Source of the DNA: Ralstonia wenshanensis
GTDB taxonomy: Bacteria; Pseudomonadota; Gammaproteobacteria; Burkholderiales; Burkholderiaceae
Direction: 5' to 3'
NCBI RefSeq assembly: GCF_021173085.1
Contig: NZ_CP076413.1
Location: forward strand, 1,984,001 to 2,048,000
Length of the DNA stretch: 64,000 nt
Position numbers and translations under genes: made by a program. The notes under the pieces were generated by a model. It was not told the origin of the DNA. It made no database searches and was given only the letters and a program-made list of their open reading frames with translations. This document shows, one piece after another, positions 56,013-64,000 of this stretch; the stretch's first letter is position 1; the number at the start of each line of letters is the position of its first letter.

Positions 56013-58379
56013 ATGAACAAGCAAACTGAAGCCTTCCTGCTGGCTGAAGCCGATATTGCTGCCGCCATGCCTGATCAGCGCGGTGCTGTGGTGGGCATTT
56101 CGCGCCCGCATGAGTCTGCGCACCTGCATGTCGCGGGCACTGCCACGTACACCGACGACATTCCTGAGCTGGCCGGCACGCTACACGCGGCGCTCGGCAT
56201 GAGCACGCAGGCGCATGCGCGCATCGTCAACATGGATCTGGATCGCGTGAAGGCCGCGCCGGGCGTGGTGGCGGTATTCACATCAGCCGACATTCCGGGC
56301 ACGAACGATTGCGGGCCGATCATCCACGACGACCCAATCCTCGCCACCGACACGGTGCACTTCATCGGCCAGCCGATGTTCATCGTGGTGGCCACGTCGC
56401 ACGATGCGGCCCGCCGTGCGGCGCGTCTGGGCAATATCGAATACGAAGCCCTGCCCCCGCTGCTGACGCCTGAAGAAGCGCGTGCCGCCGGCAAGTCCGT
56501 GCTGCCGCCGATGCACCTCAAGCGCGGCGAACCGGCTGAGCGCATCGCCTCTGCACCCCACGCTGAAGCCGGCAAGATGTCGTTGGGCGGCCAGGAGCAG
56601 TTCTACCTCGAAAGCCAGATCTCGTACGCCGTGCCGAAGGAAGACAACGGCATGCACGTGTGGTGCTCGACGCAGCATCCGACCGAGATGCAGCACATGG
56701 TGTCGCACATGCTGGGCTGGCATGCCAACCAGGTGCTGGTCGAATGCCGCCGCATGGGTGGTGGCTTCGGCGGCAAGGAATCGCAATCCGGTCTGTTTGC
56801 GTGCTGTGCTTCACTGGCGGCGTGGAAACTCGCCTGCCCCGTCAAGCTGCGTCCGGACCGCGACGACGACATGATGATCACCGGCAAGCGGCACGACTTC
56901 CGCTTCGCCTACGAAGCCGGCTACGACGACGACGGGCGCATCCAGGGCGTCAAGGTCGACATGACCTCGCGCGCCGGTTTCTCGGCCGACCTTTCGGGCC
57001 CCGTGATGACGCGCGCCATCTGCCACTTCGACAACGCCTATTGGCTGCCCGAGGTGGAAATCGACGGCTTCTGCGCGCGCACCAACACGCAGTCGAACAC
57101 CGCATTCCGCGGCTTCGGCGGCCCGCAGGGCGCGTTTGCCATCGAGTACATCATGGACAACATCGCGCGCTCGGTCGGCAAGGATGCCCTCGACGTGCGC
57201 CGCGCCAATTTGTACGGCAAGGACAAGAACAACGTCACGCCGTACGGGCAGACCGTGGAAGACAACGTCATCCATGAACTGCTCGACGAACTGGAGGCGA
57301 CGTCCGACTACCGCGCCCGCCGCGAAGCGATTCGCACGTTCAATGCGACCAGCCCGGTCCTCAAGCGCGGCTTGGCGCTGACGCCGGTGAAGTTCGGCAT
57401 CTCGTTCAACGTGAAGCACTTCAACCAGGCCGGCGCACTCGTGCACGTCTACAACGACGGTTCGATCCTGGTGAACCATGGTGGCACCGAAATGGGCCAG
57501 GGCCTGAACACGAAGGTGGCGCAGGTCGTGGCGCACGAACTGGGCGTGTCGTTCACGCGCATCCGCGTGACGGCCACCGACACCAGCAAGGTGGCCAACA
57601 CGTCCGCCACGGCGGCATCCACAGGCAGCGACCTGAACGGAAAGGCCGCGCAAGACGCCGCACGCCAGATCCGCGAGCGCCTGATCGCGTTTGCCGCCGA
57701 GCATTACGAAGCGCCCATCGAAACGGTGGCGATCGTGGGCGACCATCTGGAAATCGGTGCACGCCGCGTGCCGTTCAACGAACTGATCGGCAAGGCCTAC
57801 GTTGCGCGCGTGCAGTTGTGGTCCGACGGCTTCTACGCCACGCCCAAGCTGCACTGGGATCAAGCCAAGCTCAAGGGCCGGCCGTTCTACTACTACGCCT
57901 ATGGCGCGGCAGTCTCGGAAGTGGTGGTCGATACGCTCACAGGCGAATGGCGGCTGTTGCGCGCCGACGTGCTGCACGACGCCGGTCGCTCGATCAATCC
58001 GGCCATCGACATCGGCCAGGTGGAAGGCGCGTTCATCCAGGGCATGGGTTGGCTGACGACCGAAGAGCTGTGGTGGAACAAGAACGGCAAGCTGATGACG
58101 CACGCGCCGTCCACCTACAAGATCCCGACGGTCAACGACTGCCCGCCGGACTTCCGCGTGAACCTGTTCAACAACGCCAACGTGGAAGACAGCATCCATC
58201 GTTCCAAGGCGCTGGGTGAGCCGCCGCTGCTGCTGCCGTTCTCGGTGTTCTTCGCCATTCGCGATGCAGTGGCTGCGGTTGGCGATGGCCGCACGAACCC
58301 GCCGCTGAATGCGCCGGCCACCAGCGAGGAAATCCTCAAGGCCGTGGATGCGATCCGCAGCGCCCCACTGACCGCCTGA
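56013..58379 (+). CDS. xdhB: Xanthine dehydrogenase molybdopterin subunit
   Basis: Catalytic subunit of 788 residues oxidising hypoxanthine and xanthine to urate at the Mo centre. Cofactor loops are RMGGGFGGKESQ, AFRGFGGPQGAF and HGGTEMGQGLNTKVAQV. The C-terminal ALGEPPLLLPFSV carries the active-site glutamate. ETEC N-terminus: a polar stretch of about 30 residues precedes the conserved domain. It follows xdhA by 4 bases and needs XdhC for Mo-cofactor sulfuration. Confidence 0.95.
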   Translation: MNKQTEAFLLAEADIAAAMPDQRGAVVGISRPHESAHLHVAGTATYTDDIPELAGTLHAALGMSTQAHARIVNMDLDRVKAAPGVVAVFTSADIPGTNDCGPIIHDDPILATDTVHFIGQPMFIVVATSHDAARRAARLGNIEYEALPPLLTPEEARAAGKSVLPPMHLKRGEPAERIASAPHAEAGKMSLGGQEQFYLESQISYAVPKEDNGMHVWCSTQHPTEMQHMVSHMLGWHANQVLVECRRMGGGFGGKESQSGLFACCASLAAWKLACPVKLRPDRDDDMMITGKRHDFRFAYEAGYDDDGRIQGVKVDMTSRAGFSADLSGPVMTRAICHFDNAYWLPEVEIDGFCARTNTQSNTAFRGFGGPQGAFAIEYIMDNIARSVGKDALDVRRANLYGKDKNNVTPYGQTVEDNVIHELLDELEATSDYRARREAIRTFNATSPVLKRGLALTPVKFGISFNVKHFNQAGALVHVYNDGSILVNHGGTEMGQGLNTKVAQVVAHELGVSFTRIRVTATDTSKVANTSATAASTGSDLNGKAAQDAARQIRERLIAFAAEHYEAPIETVAIVGDHLEIGARRVPFNELIGKAYVARVQLWSDGFYATPKLHWDQAKLKGRPFYYYAYGAAVSEVVVDTLTGEWRLLRADVLHDAGRSINPAIDIGQVEGAFIQGMGWLTTEELWWNKNGKLMTHAPSTYKIPTVNDCPPDFRVNLFNNANVEDSIHRSKALGEPPLLLPFSVFFAIRDAVAAVGDGRTNPPLNAPATSEEILKAVDAIRSAPLTA

Positions 58380-58392
58380 GTCGGGAGACACC

Positions 58393-59427
58393 ATGGACCA
58401 CACGCAACTGCGCCCATTCCGCTTCGCCGATGTGCTTGCCACCGTGCAGGCCGGGCAGCCGTGCGTGCTGGTCACGGTGACGGACGTGCAAGGCTCTGCG
58501 CCGCGAGAACCGGGCACGCTCATGCTGGTGGGCACCGACGGCTTCTTCGGCACCATCGGCGGCGGCCACCTGGAATGGCGCGCGATGGAAATTGCGCAGG
58601 CGATGATGGACGTGCCCGAAGCCACCGGCGAAGCGCGCCGTCAGTTCGTACGCATTCCGCTTGGGCCGGCACTCGGCCAATGCTGCGGCGGCGTGGTCCG
58701 TCTGTCGTTAGAGCGCCTCGACGCGCGTGATGTGGACTGGATCGCCCTGGCCGATGACGCCATGCGCCAACGCCGCAGCCTGCGCCGCTTTGTCTCCGCT
58801 GATCCTGCGGTAGCGGTTGAAGCAAGCGTGGGCGACGCAGCTGCGGCCGGCGTGCAATTCGACGCCTGCGGATTCACCCAAACCGTGCTGCCGCCCGACA
58901 TGTCGATTGTGCTGTGCGGCGCGGGCCATGTCGGGCACGCGATCGTGCGCGCGCTGGCGCATCTGCCCTGCCGCGTGACATGGGTGGACGAGCGCGATGC
59001 GATGTTCCCGTTTCCAGCGGAAGTGCCTCCGAACGTCGTCATCGAATCCACCGATACGCCGGAAGCCGTGATCGATCACGCGCCCGCCGGCAGCTACTTC
59101 CTGGTCATGACGCACAACCATGCGTTGGATCTGGCGCTGTGCGAACGGATCATGCGCCGCACGGACTTTGCCTACTTCGGCCTGATCGGCTCCAAGACCA
59201 AGCGCGCGCGCTTCGAGCACCGCATGGTCGAGCACGGCGTGGACCCGGCGCGCTTGCCGGAAATGGTGTGCCCGATCGGCGTGGCGGGCATCGTGGACAA
59301 GGCGCCGGATATCATTGCGGTATCCGTCGTCGCGCAACTGCTGCAGGTGCGGGAGCTGCAACAGCACGCGCTCACCAGCGCCAGCAGCGGCGCGGCGGTC
59401 CCTTACCGAGTCCCCACGCCTGTCTAA
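58393..59427 (+). CDS. xdhC: Xanthine dehydrogenase accessory protein XdhC
   Basis: Mo-cofactor binding and sulfuration chaperone for XdhB, 344 residues. The XdhC/CoxI domain starts at CVLVTVTDVQGSAPREPGT and has GTIGGGHLEWRAM and GPALGQCCGGVVRL. The C-terminal Rossmann part is at VLCGAGHVGHAIVRAL. GGGAGACACC precedes the ATG. It is followed after 2 bases by the deaminase gene. Confidence 0.94.
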   Translation: MDHTQLRPFRFADVLATVQAGQPCVLVTVTDVQGSAPREPGTLMLVGTDGFFGTIGGGHLEWRAMEIAQAMMDVPEATGEARRQFVRIPLGPALGQCCGGVVRLSLERLDARDVDWIALADDAMRQRRSLRRFVSADPAVAVEASVGDAAAAGVQFDACGFTQTVLPPDMSIVLCGAGHVGHAIVRALAHLPCRVTWVDERDAMFPFPAEVPPNVVIESTDTPEAVIDHAPAGSYFLVMTHNHALDLALCERIMRRTDFAYFGLIGSKTKRARFEHRMVEHGVDPARLPEMVCPIGVAGIVDKAPDIIAVSVVAQLLQVRELQQHALTSASSGAAVPYRVPTPV

Positions 59428-59429
59428 TC

Positions 59430-60467
59430 ATGCCGATCTCCACCGCGCTTGCAGAACGCATCGCCACCAGCCCGAAAGCTGAACTGCACATCCATATCGA
59501 AGGCTCGCTCGAACCCGAACTGATGTTCGCGCTGGCTGAGCGCAACGGCGTGAAGCTGCCGTATGCGTCCGTCGAGGAAGTGCGCGCCGCCTACGCCTTC
59601 GACGATCTGCAGTCGTTCCTCGACCTGTATTACGCCGGCGCCAGCGTGCTGCTTACCGAGCAGGATTTCTACGACATGACGGCGGCGTACGTGGCACGCG
59701 CACTCGCCGACAACGTCCACCACGCCGAAATCTTCTTCGACCCCCAGACGCACACCGCGCGCAACGTGCCCATGCATGTCGTCATCCACGGCATCGTCCG
59801 CGCATTGGACGACGCCGAGCGCGAGCACGGTTTTTCCAGCGCGCTGATCCTCTGCTTCCTGCGCCATCTGAGCGAGGAAGACGCATTCGACACGCTCGAA
59901 GCGGCCCTGCCCTACATCCAGGACCCGGCCAACCGCATCATCGGTGTGGGGCTGGATTCATCCGAGCGTGGCAATCCGCCGGAGAAGTTCGCGCGCGTAT
60001 TCGCGCGCTGCAAGGAGCTGGGCCTACACCTGGTGGCCCACGCCGGCGAGGAAGGCCCGGCGCAATACGTGATCGACGCCCTCGACATCCTCAAGGTTGA
60101 GCGCATCGATCACGGCGTACGCGCCATCGACGATGCCGCACTCGTTAAGCGCCTCGCCGCCGAACGTATCGCGCTGACGGTCTGCCCGCTCTCGAACGAG
60201 AAACTGAAGGTCTATCCGGACCTGCGCGACCACTCGCTCAAACAACTGCTGGACGCGGGCTGCGCTGTGACGCTGCACTCCGATGATCCGGCCTACTTTG
60301 GTGGCTACATGAACACCAACTGGCTCGCCACCTTCAATGCCCTCGACCTGTCTGCGGCCGATGCGCACACGCTCGCACGCAACAGCTTCGAGGCGTCCTT
60401 CCTGCCCGAACAGGACAAAGCCCTGTGGCTTGCCAAGGTCGACGACCACTGGAAAGCCACACACTAA
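59430..60467 (+). CDS. Adenosine deaminase family protein, probably adenine deaminase
   Basis: Zinc aminohydrolase of 345 residues. ELHIHIEGSLEPELMFALAE gives the metal histidines, VAHAGEEGP the catalytic Glu, and TLHSDDPAYFGG the Asp pair. FLDLYYAGASVL and EIFFDPQTHTARN match my recollection of bacterial adenine deaminases of the PA0148 type, so adenine to hypoxanthine is the likely reaction. Its position between xdhC and guaD supports that. Automatic annotation may say adenosine deaminase. The ATG at 59430 is 2 bases after xdhC. Confidence 0.88.
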   Translation: MPISTALAERIATSPKAELHIHIEGSLEPELMFALAERNGVKLPYASVEEVRAAYAFDDLQSFLDLYYAGASVLLTEQDFYDMTAAYVARALADNVHHAEIFFDPQTHTARNVPMHVVIHGIVRALDDAEREHGFSSALILCFLRHLSEEDAFDTLEAALPYIQDPANRIIGVGLDSSERGNPPEKFARVFARCKELGLHLVAHAGEEGPAQYVIDALDILKVERIDHGVRAIDDAALVKRLAAERIALTVCPLSNEKLKVYPDLRDHSLKQLLDAGCAVTLHSDDPAYFGGYMNTNWLATFNALDLSAADAHTLARNSFEASFLPEQDKALWLAKVDDHWKATH

Positions 60468-60484
60468 AAATCTACGAAACGACG

Positions 60485-61819
60485 ATGACCACGATGCCCC
60501 CGACTTCCAACAACGTTCACGCTTACCGCGGCCGCGTGCTGCATTTCCTGCACGATCCGCAGTATCGCGAGCGCGATGCCTATGAGTACTGGGAAGACGG
60601 CCTGCTCGTGGTCACGGACGGCAAGGTCGTGCAGGCCGGCGACTACGCCGCACTGCGTGAGAACCTGCCCGCCGGCACGCAACTGCACGATTACAGCGGC
60701 AAGCTGATCGTCCCGGGGTTCATCGATACGCACATCCACTTCCCGCAGACGGACATCATTGCGTCGCCGTCGCCTGGCCTGCTGCACTGGCTGGAGACAT
60801 ACACCTTCCCCGAAGAGCGCCGCTTCGAGAGCGAGCAGTACGCCGCTGGCGTCGCCTCGTTCTTCCTCGACGAACTGCTGCGCAACGGCACGACCAGCGC
60901 CATGGTGTGGAGCACCGTGCATCGCAGCTCGGCCGAGACGCTGTTCACGCAGGCCCAGCAACGCGGCATGCGCATGATCACCGGCAAGGTGATGATGGAC
61001 CGCAACTGCCCGGAATATCTGCGTGACACGGCCGAATCGGGCGCCCGCGACACGGCTGACCTGATCTCACGCTGGCATGGCAAGGACCGTCTGGCCTACG
61101 CCATCACACCGCGCTTTGCGCCCACGTCGAGCGAAGCGCAACTGCAAGCGTGCGCAGAGCTCGCCAAGCAATACAAGGACGTCTTCATCCAGACGCACGT
61201 CGCAGAAAATCCCGACGAAGTGAAATGGGTGGCCGACCTGTTCCCGAACGCACGCAGCTACCTGGACGTCTACGACCGCTACGGCCTGCTGCGCAAAGGC
61301 GCCTTTTACGGCCACGCCATCTGGCTGGACGACGGCGACCGCCAACGCATGGCCGAATCCGGTGCAGCCGTGGCGCACTGCCCCACGTCCAATCTGTTCC
61401 TGGGCAGCGGCCTGTACAACTTCCACAAGAACGACGCGCACCGCCTGGCGCTCACGCTGGCCACTGACGTTGGCGGCGGCAGCTCGTTCTCGATGCTGCG
61501 CACGATGGGCACGGCGCATAAGGTCGCGCGCATGGGCGGCTATCACCTGACCGCCCTGAGGATGTTCTACCTGGCCACGCGCGGCGCCGCTGAAGCGCTG
61601 GGCTGGGAAGACCGCATCGGCAGCTTCGTGCCGGGCGCGGAAGCCGACTTCATCGTGCTGGACCCGGCAGCGACGCCGCTGCTGGCCCGCCGCAATGCAC
61701 GCTCGGAAACGCTGGAAGAGCTGCTGTTCTCGCTGGCACTGCTGGGCGAAGACCGTGCCGTATCCGCCACTTACATCCAGGGTGAACCGGCCAAATTCGC
61801 GATTGGCGCCAACGCCTGA
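60485..61819 (+). CDS. guaD: Guanine deaminase
   Basis: Zinc aminohydrolase of 444 residues converting guanine to xanthine. Motifs are VPGFIDTHIHFPQTD (metal histidines), NGTTSAMVWSTVH, QTHVAENPDEVKWV and AHCPTSNLFLGSGL, with VGGGSSFSMLRTM binding guanine. The ATG at 60485 (MTTMPPTSN) is chosen; a second ATG follows three codons later. The end of the gene overlaps the promoter of the Mn riboswitch transcript. Confidence 0.95.
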   Translation: MTTMPPTSNNVHAYRGRVLHFLHDPQYRERDAYEYWEDGLLVVTDGKVVQAGDYAALRENLPAGTQLHDYSGKLIVPGFIDTHIHFPQTDIIASPSPGLLHWLETYTFPEERRFESEQYAAGVASFFLDELLRNGTTSAMVWSTVHRSSAETLFTQAQQRGMRMITGKVMMDRNCPEYLRDTAESGARDTADLISRWHGKDRLAYAITPRFAPTSSEAQLQACAELAKQYKDVFIQTHVAENPDEVKWVADLFPNARSYLDVYDRYGLLRKGAFYGHAIWLDDGDRQRMAESGAAVAHCPTSNLFLGSGLYNFHKNDAHRLALTLATDVGGGSSFSMLRTMGTAHKVARMGGYHLTALRMFYLATRGAAEALGWEDRIGSFVPGAEADFIVLDPAATPLLARRNARSETLEELLFSLALLGEDRAVSATYIQGEPAKFAIGANA

Positions 61820-61831
61820 TGCACTTATAAT
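61803..61831 (+). promoter_or_regulatory. Sigma-70 promoter of the Mn riboswitch/mneA transcript
   Basis: TTGGCG (61803-61808), 17 bases, TATAAT (61826-61831). The -10 is perfect. The -35 lies inside the last codons of guaD. Transcription would start near 61838, just before the riboswitch. Confidence 0.65.
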
Positions 61832-61837
61832 CCTCGC

Positions 61838-61985
61838 TTCCATTGGGGAGTAGCCGCCCGGGGTCGATACCCTGGGGGCCACGTCAACAGACTTGACCGC
61901 TGTCGCAATGACAGGTGGTTATGGCGTGGTCAGCCGCACTCAGGGTGCCACCCCGGCACCCGGTGACGCGCCTGGCGAGACCGAT
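61838..61985 (+). promoter_or_regulatory. yybP-ykoY manganese riboswitch
   Basis: The leader begins with the family's GGGGAGTAGCC (61844) and ends with CGCCTGGCGAGACCG, the conserved 3' part of the Mn-binding core. Between them are stems such as GCCCGGGG/CCCTGGGGGC and GGGTGCC/GGCACCC. The next gene encodes a TMEM165-type Mn exporter, the commonest partner of this riboswitch. Mn2+ should turn expression on. Confidence 0.87.
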
Positions 61986-62056
61986 GACAACCCACTGCGG
62001 ACAGGGCCGGCAGTGGCGCGTCATTGGTTCGCACACGGCCCGGACACCACAACAAC

Positions 62057-62629
62057 ATGGAAGCCTTTCTCGTCTCCACCGGCATCGTCGCCCTCGCAGA
62101 AATCGGCGACAAGACGCAACTGCTGTCGATCTTGCTGGCTGCGCGTTTTCGCAAGCCGGTGCCGATCATCCTCGGCATCTTCATCTCCACCCTTGTCAAC
62201 CACGCACTGGCCGGCGCTGTCGGTGGCTGGATCACACATGTACTTGGCGAGAACGTCCTGCGGTGGATCCTGGGGGTGGGCTTTATCGCCATGGCCGGGT
62301 GGATGCTGATTCCGGACAAGCTCGACGACGAAGAGGCGCCCAGCGGCACGCAGCGCGGCCTGGGCATCCTGGGCACGACGATCGTGGCGTTCTTCTTTGC
62401 CGAGATGGGCGACAAGACGCAGATCGCGACCGTGGCCCTGGCAGCGCGCTTTAACGACGTGTTCTCGGTCGTGGCTGGCACCACCGTCGGCATGCTGCTG
62501 GCGAACGTGCCGGCCGTGCTGATGGGCAACAAGTTCGCTGCGCGCATGCCGATCACGCTGGTGCATCGGATTGCGGCGTTGATCTTTCTGGTGCTGGGAG
62601 TGCTTGCGCTGTTGGGCGTTGGGAAGTAA
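62057..62629 (+). CDS. mneA: TMEM165/GDT1 family manganese exporter
   Basis: Membrane transporter of 190 residues with about six helices in two repeats. Each repeat carries the family's ExGDKTQ motif: LAEIGDKTQLLSILL and FFAEMGDKTQIATVAL. Homologues (MneA) export Mn2+ in bacteria. The start at 62057 (MEAFLVSTGIVAL) is in the typical place. The riboswitch 70 bases upstream supports manganese detoxification. Confidence 0.92.
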   Translation: MEAFLVSTGIVALAEIGDKTQLLSILLAARFRKPVPIILGIFISTLVNHALAGAVGGWITHVLGENVLRWILGVGFIAMAGWMLIPDKLDDEEAPSGTQRGLGILGTTIVAFFFAEMGDKTQIATVALAARFNDVFSVVAGTTVGMLLANVPAVLMGNKFAARMPITLVHRIAALIFLVLGVLALLGVGK

Positions 62630-62775
62630 GCCACAGATCTCAGGCTTCAACGCACGCTCGGAGCATGCTTAGGCTGCGTGGCGCGGCTTGGAAACCGCCA
62701 GCGCAGTGCCCTAAGGCTTGTATGGCCGAACCGAAATCGAGCGACGCGGAGCACCTCGTCGCTGATGCTTAGCGC

Positions 62776-62800
62776 AAAAAAAACGGGGCCGTAGCCCCGT
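62776..62800 (-). terminator. Terminator after puuD
   Basis: ACGGGGC, four bases, GCCCCGT, with eight A to its left, giving a T8 tract on the minus strand. It lies 83 bases past the puuD stop. The rest of the 253-base gap between mneA and puuD holds nothing I can identify. Confidence 0.78.
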
Positions 62801-62882
62801 TCAACCCTCACCGGTCATGCCACCCGCTAGGGAACGAATGGCATGCTCCGATAAACCTTTCTGTTGTTGCTCAGCGTGCGCC

Positions 62883-64000
62883 TCAGTTCGTCTTGGCGCC
62901 GTCCTCAAACCACTTGGCGATGATCGCGCGCTCGTCATCGGTGATCTGCGTCACGTTGCCCAGCGGCATCAGCTTCTGCTGCACGACTTGCTGGTAGACG
63001 AGCTGCGCATGCTTGCCCAGCTCTTCCGGCGTATCGAGCAACACGCCCTTGGCCGGTGAAGGCATCAGGGTAGGATGAGCCGAGTGACATTGGTAGCACC
63101 GTGCGGTAACGACTGCCTGTACTTTGGCGAAGTCCGAGCCGCCAGCGGCTGTCGGGGTGGCCGCTGCGGCCGTACCCGTCGCTGCCGCAGCAGGCGTGCT
63201 TTCGGCGCTAGGCGCCGCCGGACGCGACACCGGAGCGAGCCACACCGCCACCCCCAACAGCACGGCCACGCCTGCTGCCGGATAACCCCAGTTCACCACG
63301 CCCTTGTGCTTGAGGATGAAGAACTGACGGATCAGCACGCCAGCCAGCATGATCAGCACCAGCACAGCCCAGTTGTACTTGGCGGCGTACGTCATGCTGT
63401 AGTGGTTCGACAGCATCGCAAACAGCACCGGCAGCGTGAAGTACGTGTTGTGCACGCTGCGCTGCTTGCCGCGCTTGCCGTGAATCGGGTCCGGCTTCTC
63501 GCCTGCCTTGAGCGAGGCCACCACCTTGCGTTGCCCCGGAATGATCCAGAAGAACACGTTGGCACTCATGATGGTCGCGATCATCGCGCCGATCAGCAGG
63601 AATGCCGCCCGGCCCGAGAACAGGTGCGTCGCTGCAAAGGCCGCGATCACCACGTAGATCGCCACCAGAATGCCGACCACGCGATCGTTCTTGCCAAACA
63701 CGCGGCAGATCGTGTCGTACACGAGCCAGCCGACCACCAGGAAGCCCAGCGCCAGCAACACCGCCGTCGTCGCCGTCATGTCGAACACGCTGCGATCGAT
63801 CATGTAGACGTTGGCGTTGAACAGGTACACCACCGTCAGCAGGGCGAAGCCCGACATCCAGGTGGAGTACGACTCCCAGTAGAACCAGTGCAGATGATCG
63901 GGCAGCTGCTTCGGCGCCAGCAGGTACTTCTGCGGGTTGTAGAACCCGCCGCCGTGCACGGCCCACAGCTCGCCGTCGACGCCCTTGTCCTTCAGATCCG
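62883..64000 (-). CDS. puuD: Urate hydroxylase PuuD (5' end beyond window)
   Basis: Membrane urate oxidase with a cytochrome c domain, converting urate to 5-hydroxyisourate. The frame runs off the right edge, so 372 C-terminal residues are visible. The edge-side residues GELWAVHGGGFYNPQKYL are typical of the family. Seven or so membrane segments follow (about 35-250), then an Ala/Pro/Thr-rich linker and a c-type haem site, ARCYQCHSAHPTLMPSPAKG. It continues the purine pathway from guaD/xdh on the other side of mneA, in opposite orientation. Confidence 0.93.
   Translation of the reverse strand, partial: DLKDKGVDGELWAVHGGGFYNPQKYLLAPKQLPDHLHWFYWESYSTWMSGFALLTVVYLFNANVYMIDRSVFDMTATTAVLLALGFLVVGWLVYDTICRVFGKNDRVVGILVAIYVVIAAFAATHLFSGRAAFLLIGAMIATIMSANVFFWIIPGQRKVVASLKAGEKPDPIHGKRGKQRSVHNTYFTLPVLFAMLSNHYSMTYAAKYNWAVLVLIMLAGVLIRQFFILKHKGVVNWGYPAAGVAVLLGVAVWLAPVSRPAAPSAESTPAAAATGTAAAATPTAAGGSDFAKVQAVVTARCYQCHSAHPTLMPSPAKGVLLDTPEELGKHAQLVYQQVVQQKLMPLGNVTQITDDERAIIAKWFEDGAKTN

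Noticed and set aside
56811-58625. A 604-codon minus-strand frame opposite xdhB
   Set aside because: Antisense to an unmistakable molybdoenzyme gene, without domains.

Overview
The window is ordinary chromosomal DNA of a GC-rich betaproteobacterium in the Burkholderiaceae. The sequences and gene order (urt, the nuo block behind tpiA-secG-tRNA-Leu, ilvBHC-psd-pssA-leuA, xdhABC-guaD-puuD) point to Ralstonia, probably the R. pickettii group. The species is inferred from protein character only. I see no insertion sequence, phage gene, CRISPR array, rRNA or origin. There is one tRNA gene. Almost all of the first 39 kb is transcribed leftwards.

Layout. 1-3.7 kb: urtABC urea uptake genes behind a canonical sigma-54 promoter with NtrC-like sites. 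3.8-7.8 kb: an acyl-CoA degradation operon (DUF1178, two acyl-CoA dehydrogenases, two MaoC hydratases) led by a perfect 12-bp inverted repeat. 7.9-25.3 kb: NUDIX, DUF2818 and the complete 14-gene nuoA-N complex I set, preceded by tRNA-Leu(GAG), secG and tpiA. 25.3-31.6 kb: quinone reductase, HAD hydrolase, pnp, rpsO and a LivK-like binding protein, with a lipoprotein gene diverging from it. 32.5-39.4 kb: leuA (with its own attenuator), pssA, psd, ilvC, ilvH, ilvB.

From 39.7 kb most genes run rightwards. 39.7-43.3 kb: ECF sigma factor, DUF3619, DUF3106, RDD protein and an alpha/beta hydrolase. 43.3-46.1 kb: a PlcP-like phospholipase/metallophosphoesterase, a GT4 glycosyltransferase and diacylglycerol kinase behind a PhoB-box-like triple repeat. 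46.2-51.1 kb: TetR regulator, LOG protein, DUF924, truncated haemoglobin and a YbbP-type permease. 51.2-53.3 kb: a ModE-HTH/PBP regulator divergent from a tungstate-binding protein. 53.3-61.8 kb: LysR regulator divergent from xdhABC, adenine deaminase and guanine deaminase. 61.8-62.6 kb: a yybP-ykoY manganese riboswitch before an MneA-type exporter. 62.9 kb to the end: urate hydroxylase puuD, cut by the right edge.

How the parts fit. Adenine and guanine are deaminated to hypoxanthine and xanthine, oxidised by the Mo-dependent XdhAB to urate, and passed to PuuD. The oxyanion-binding TupA next door may serve the molybdenum cofactor. Urea, an end product of purine breakdown, can be recovered by UrtABC under nitrogen control. 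The most interesting items are the PhoB-box/plcP/GT4/dgkA lipid-remodelling module, the leuA attenuator with a nearly leaderless leader peptide, the sigma/DUF3619/DUF3106 set that resembles a CnrH-CnrY-CnrX architecture, the sigma-54/NtrC urt promoter and the large pnp leader hairpin.
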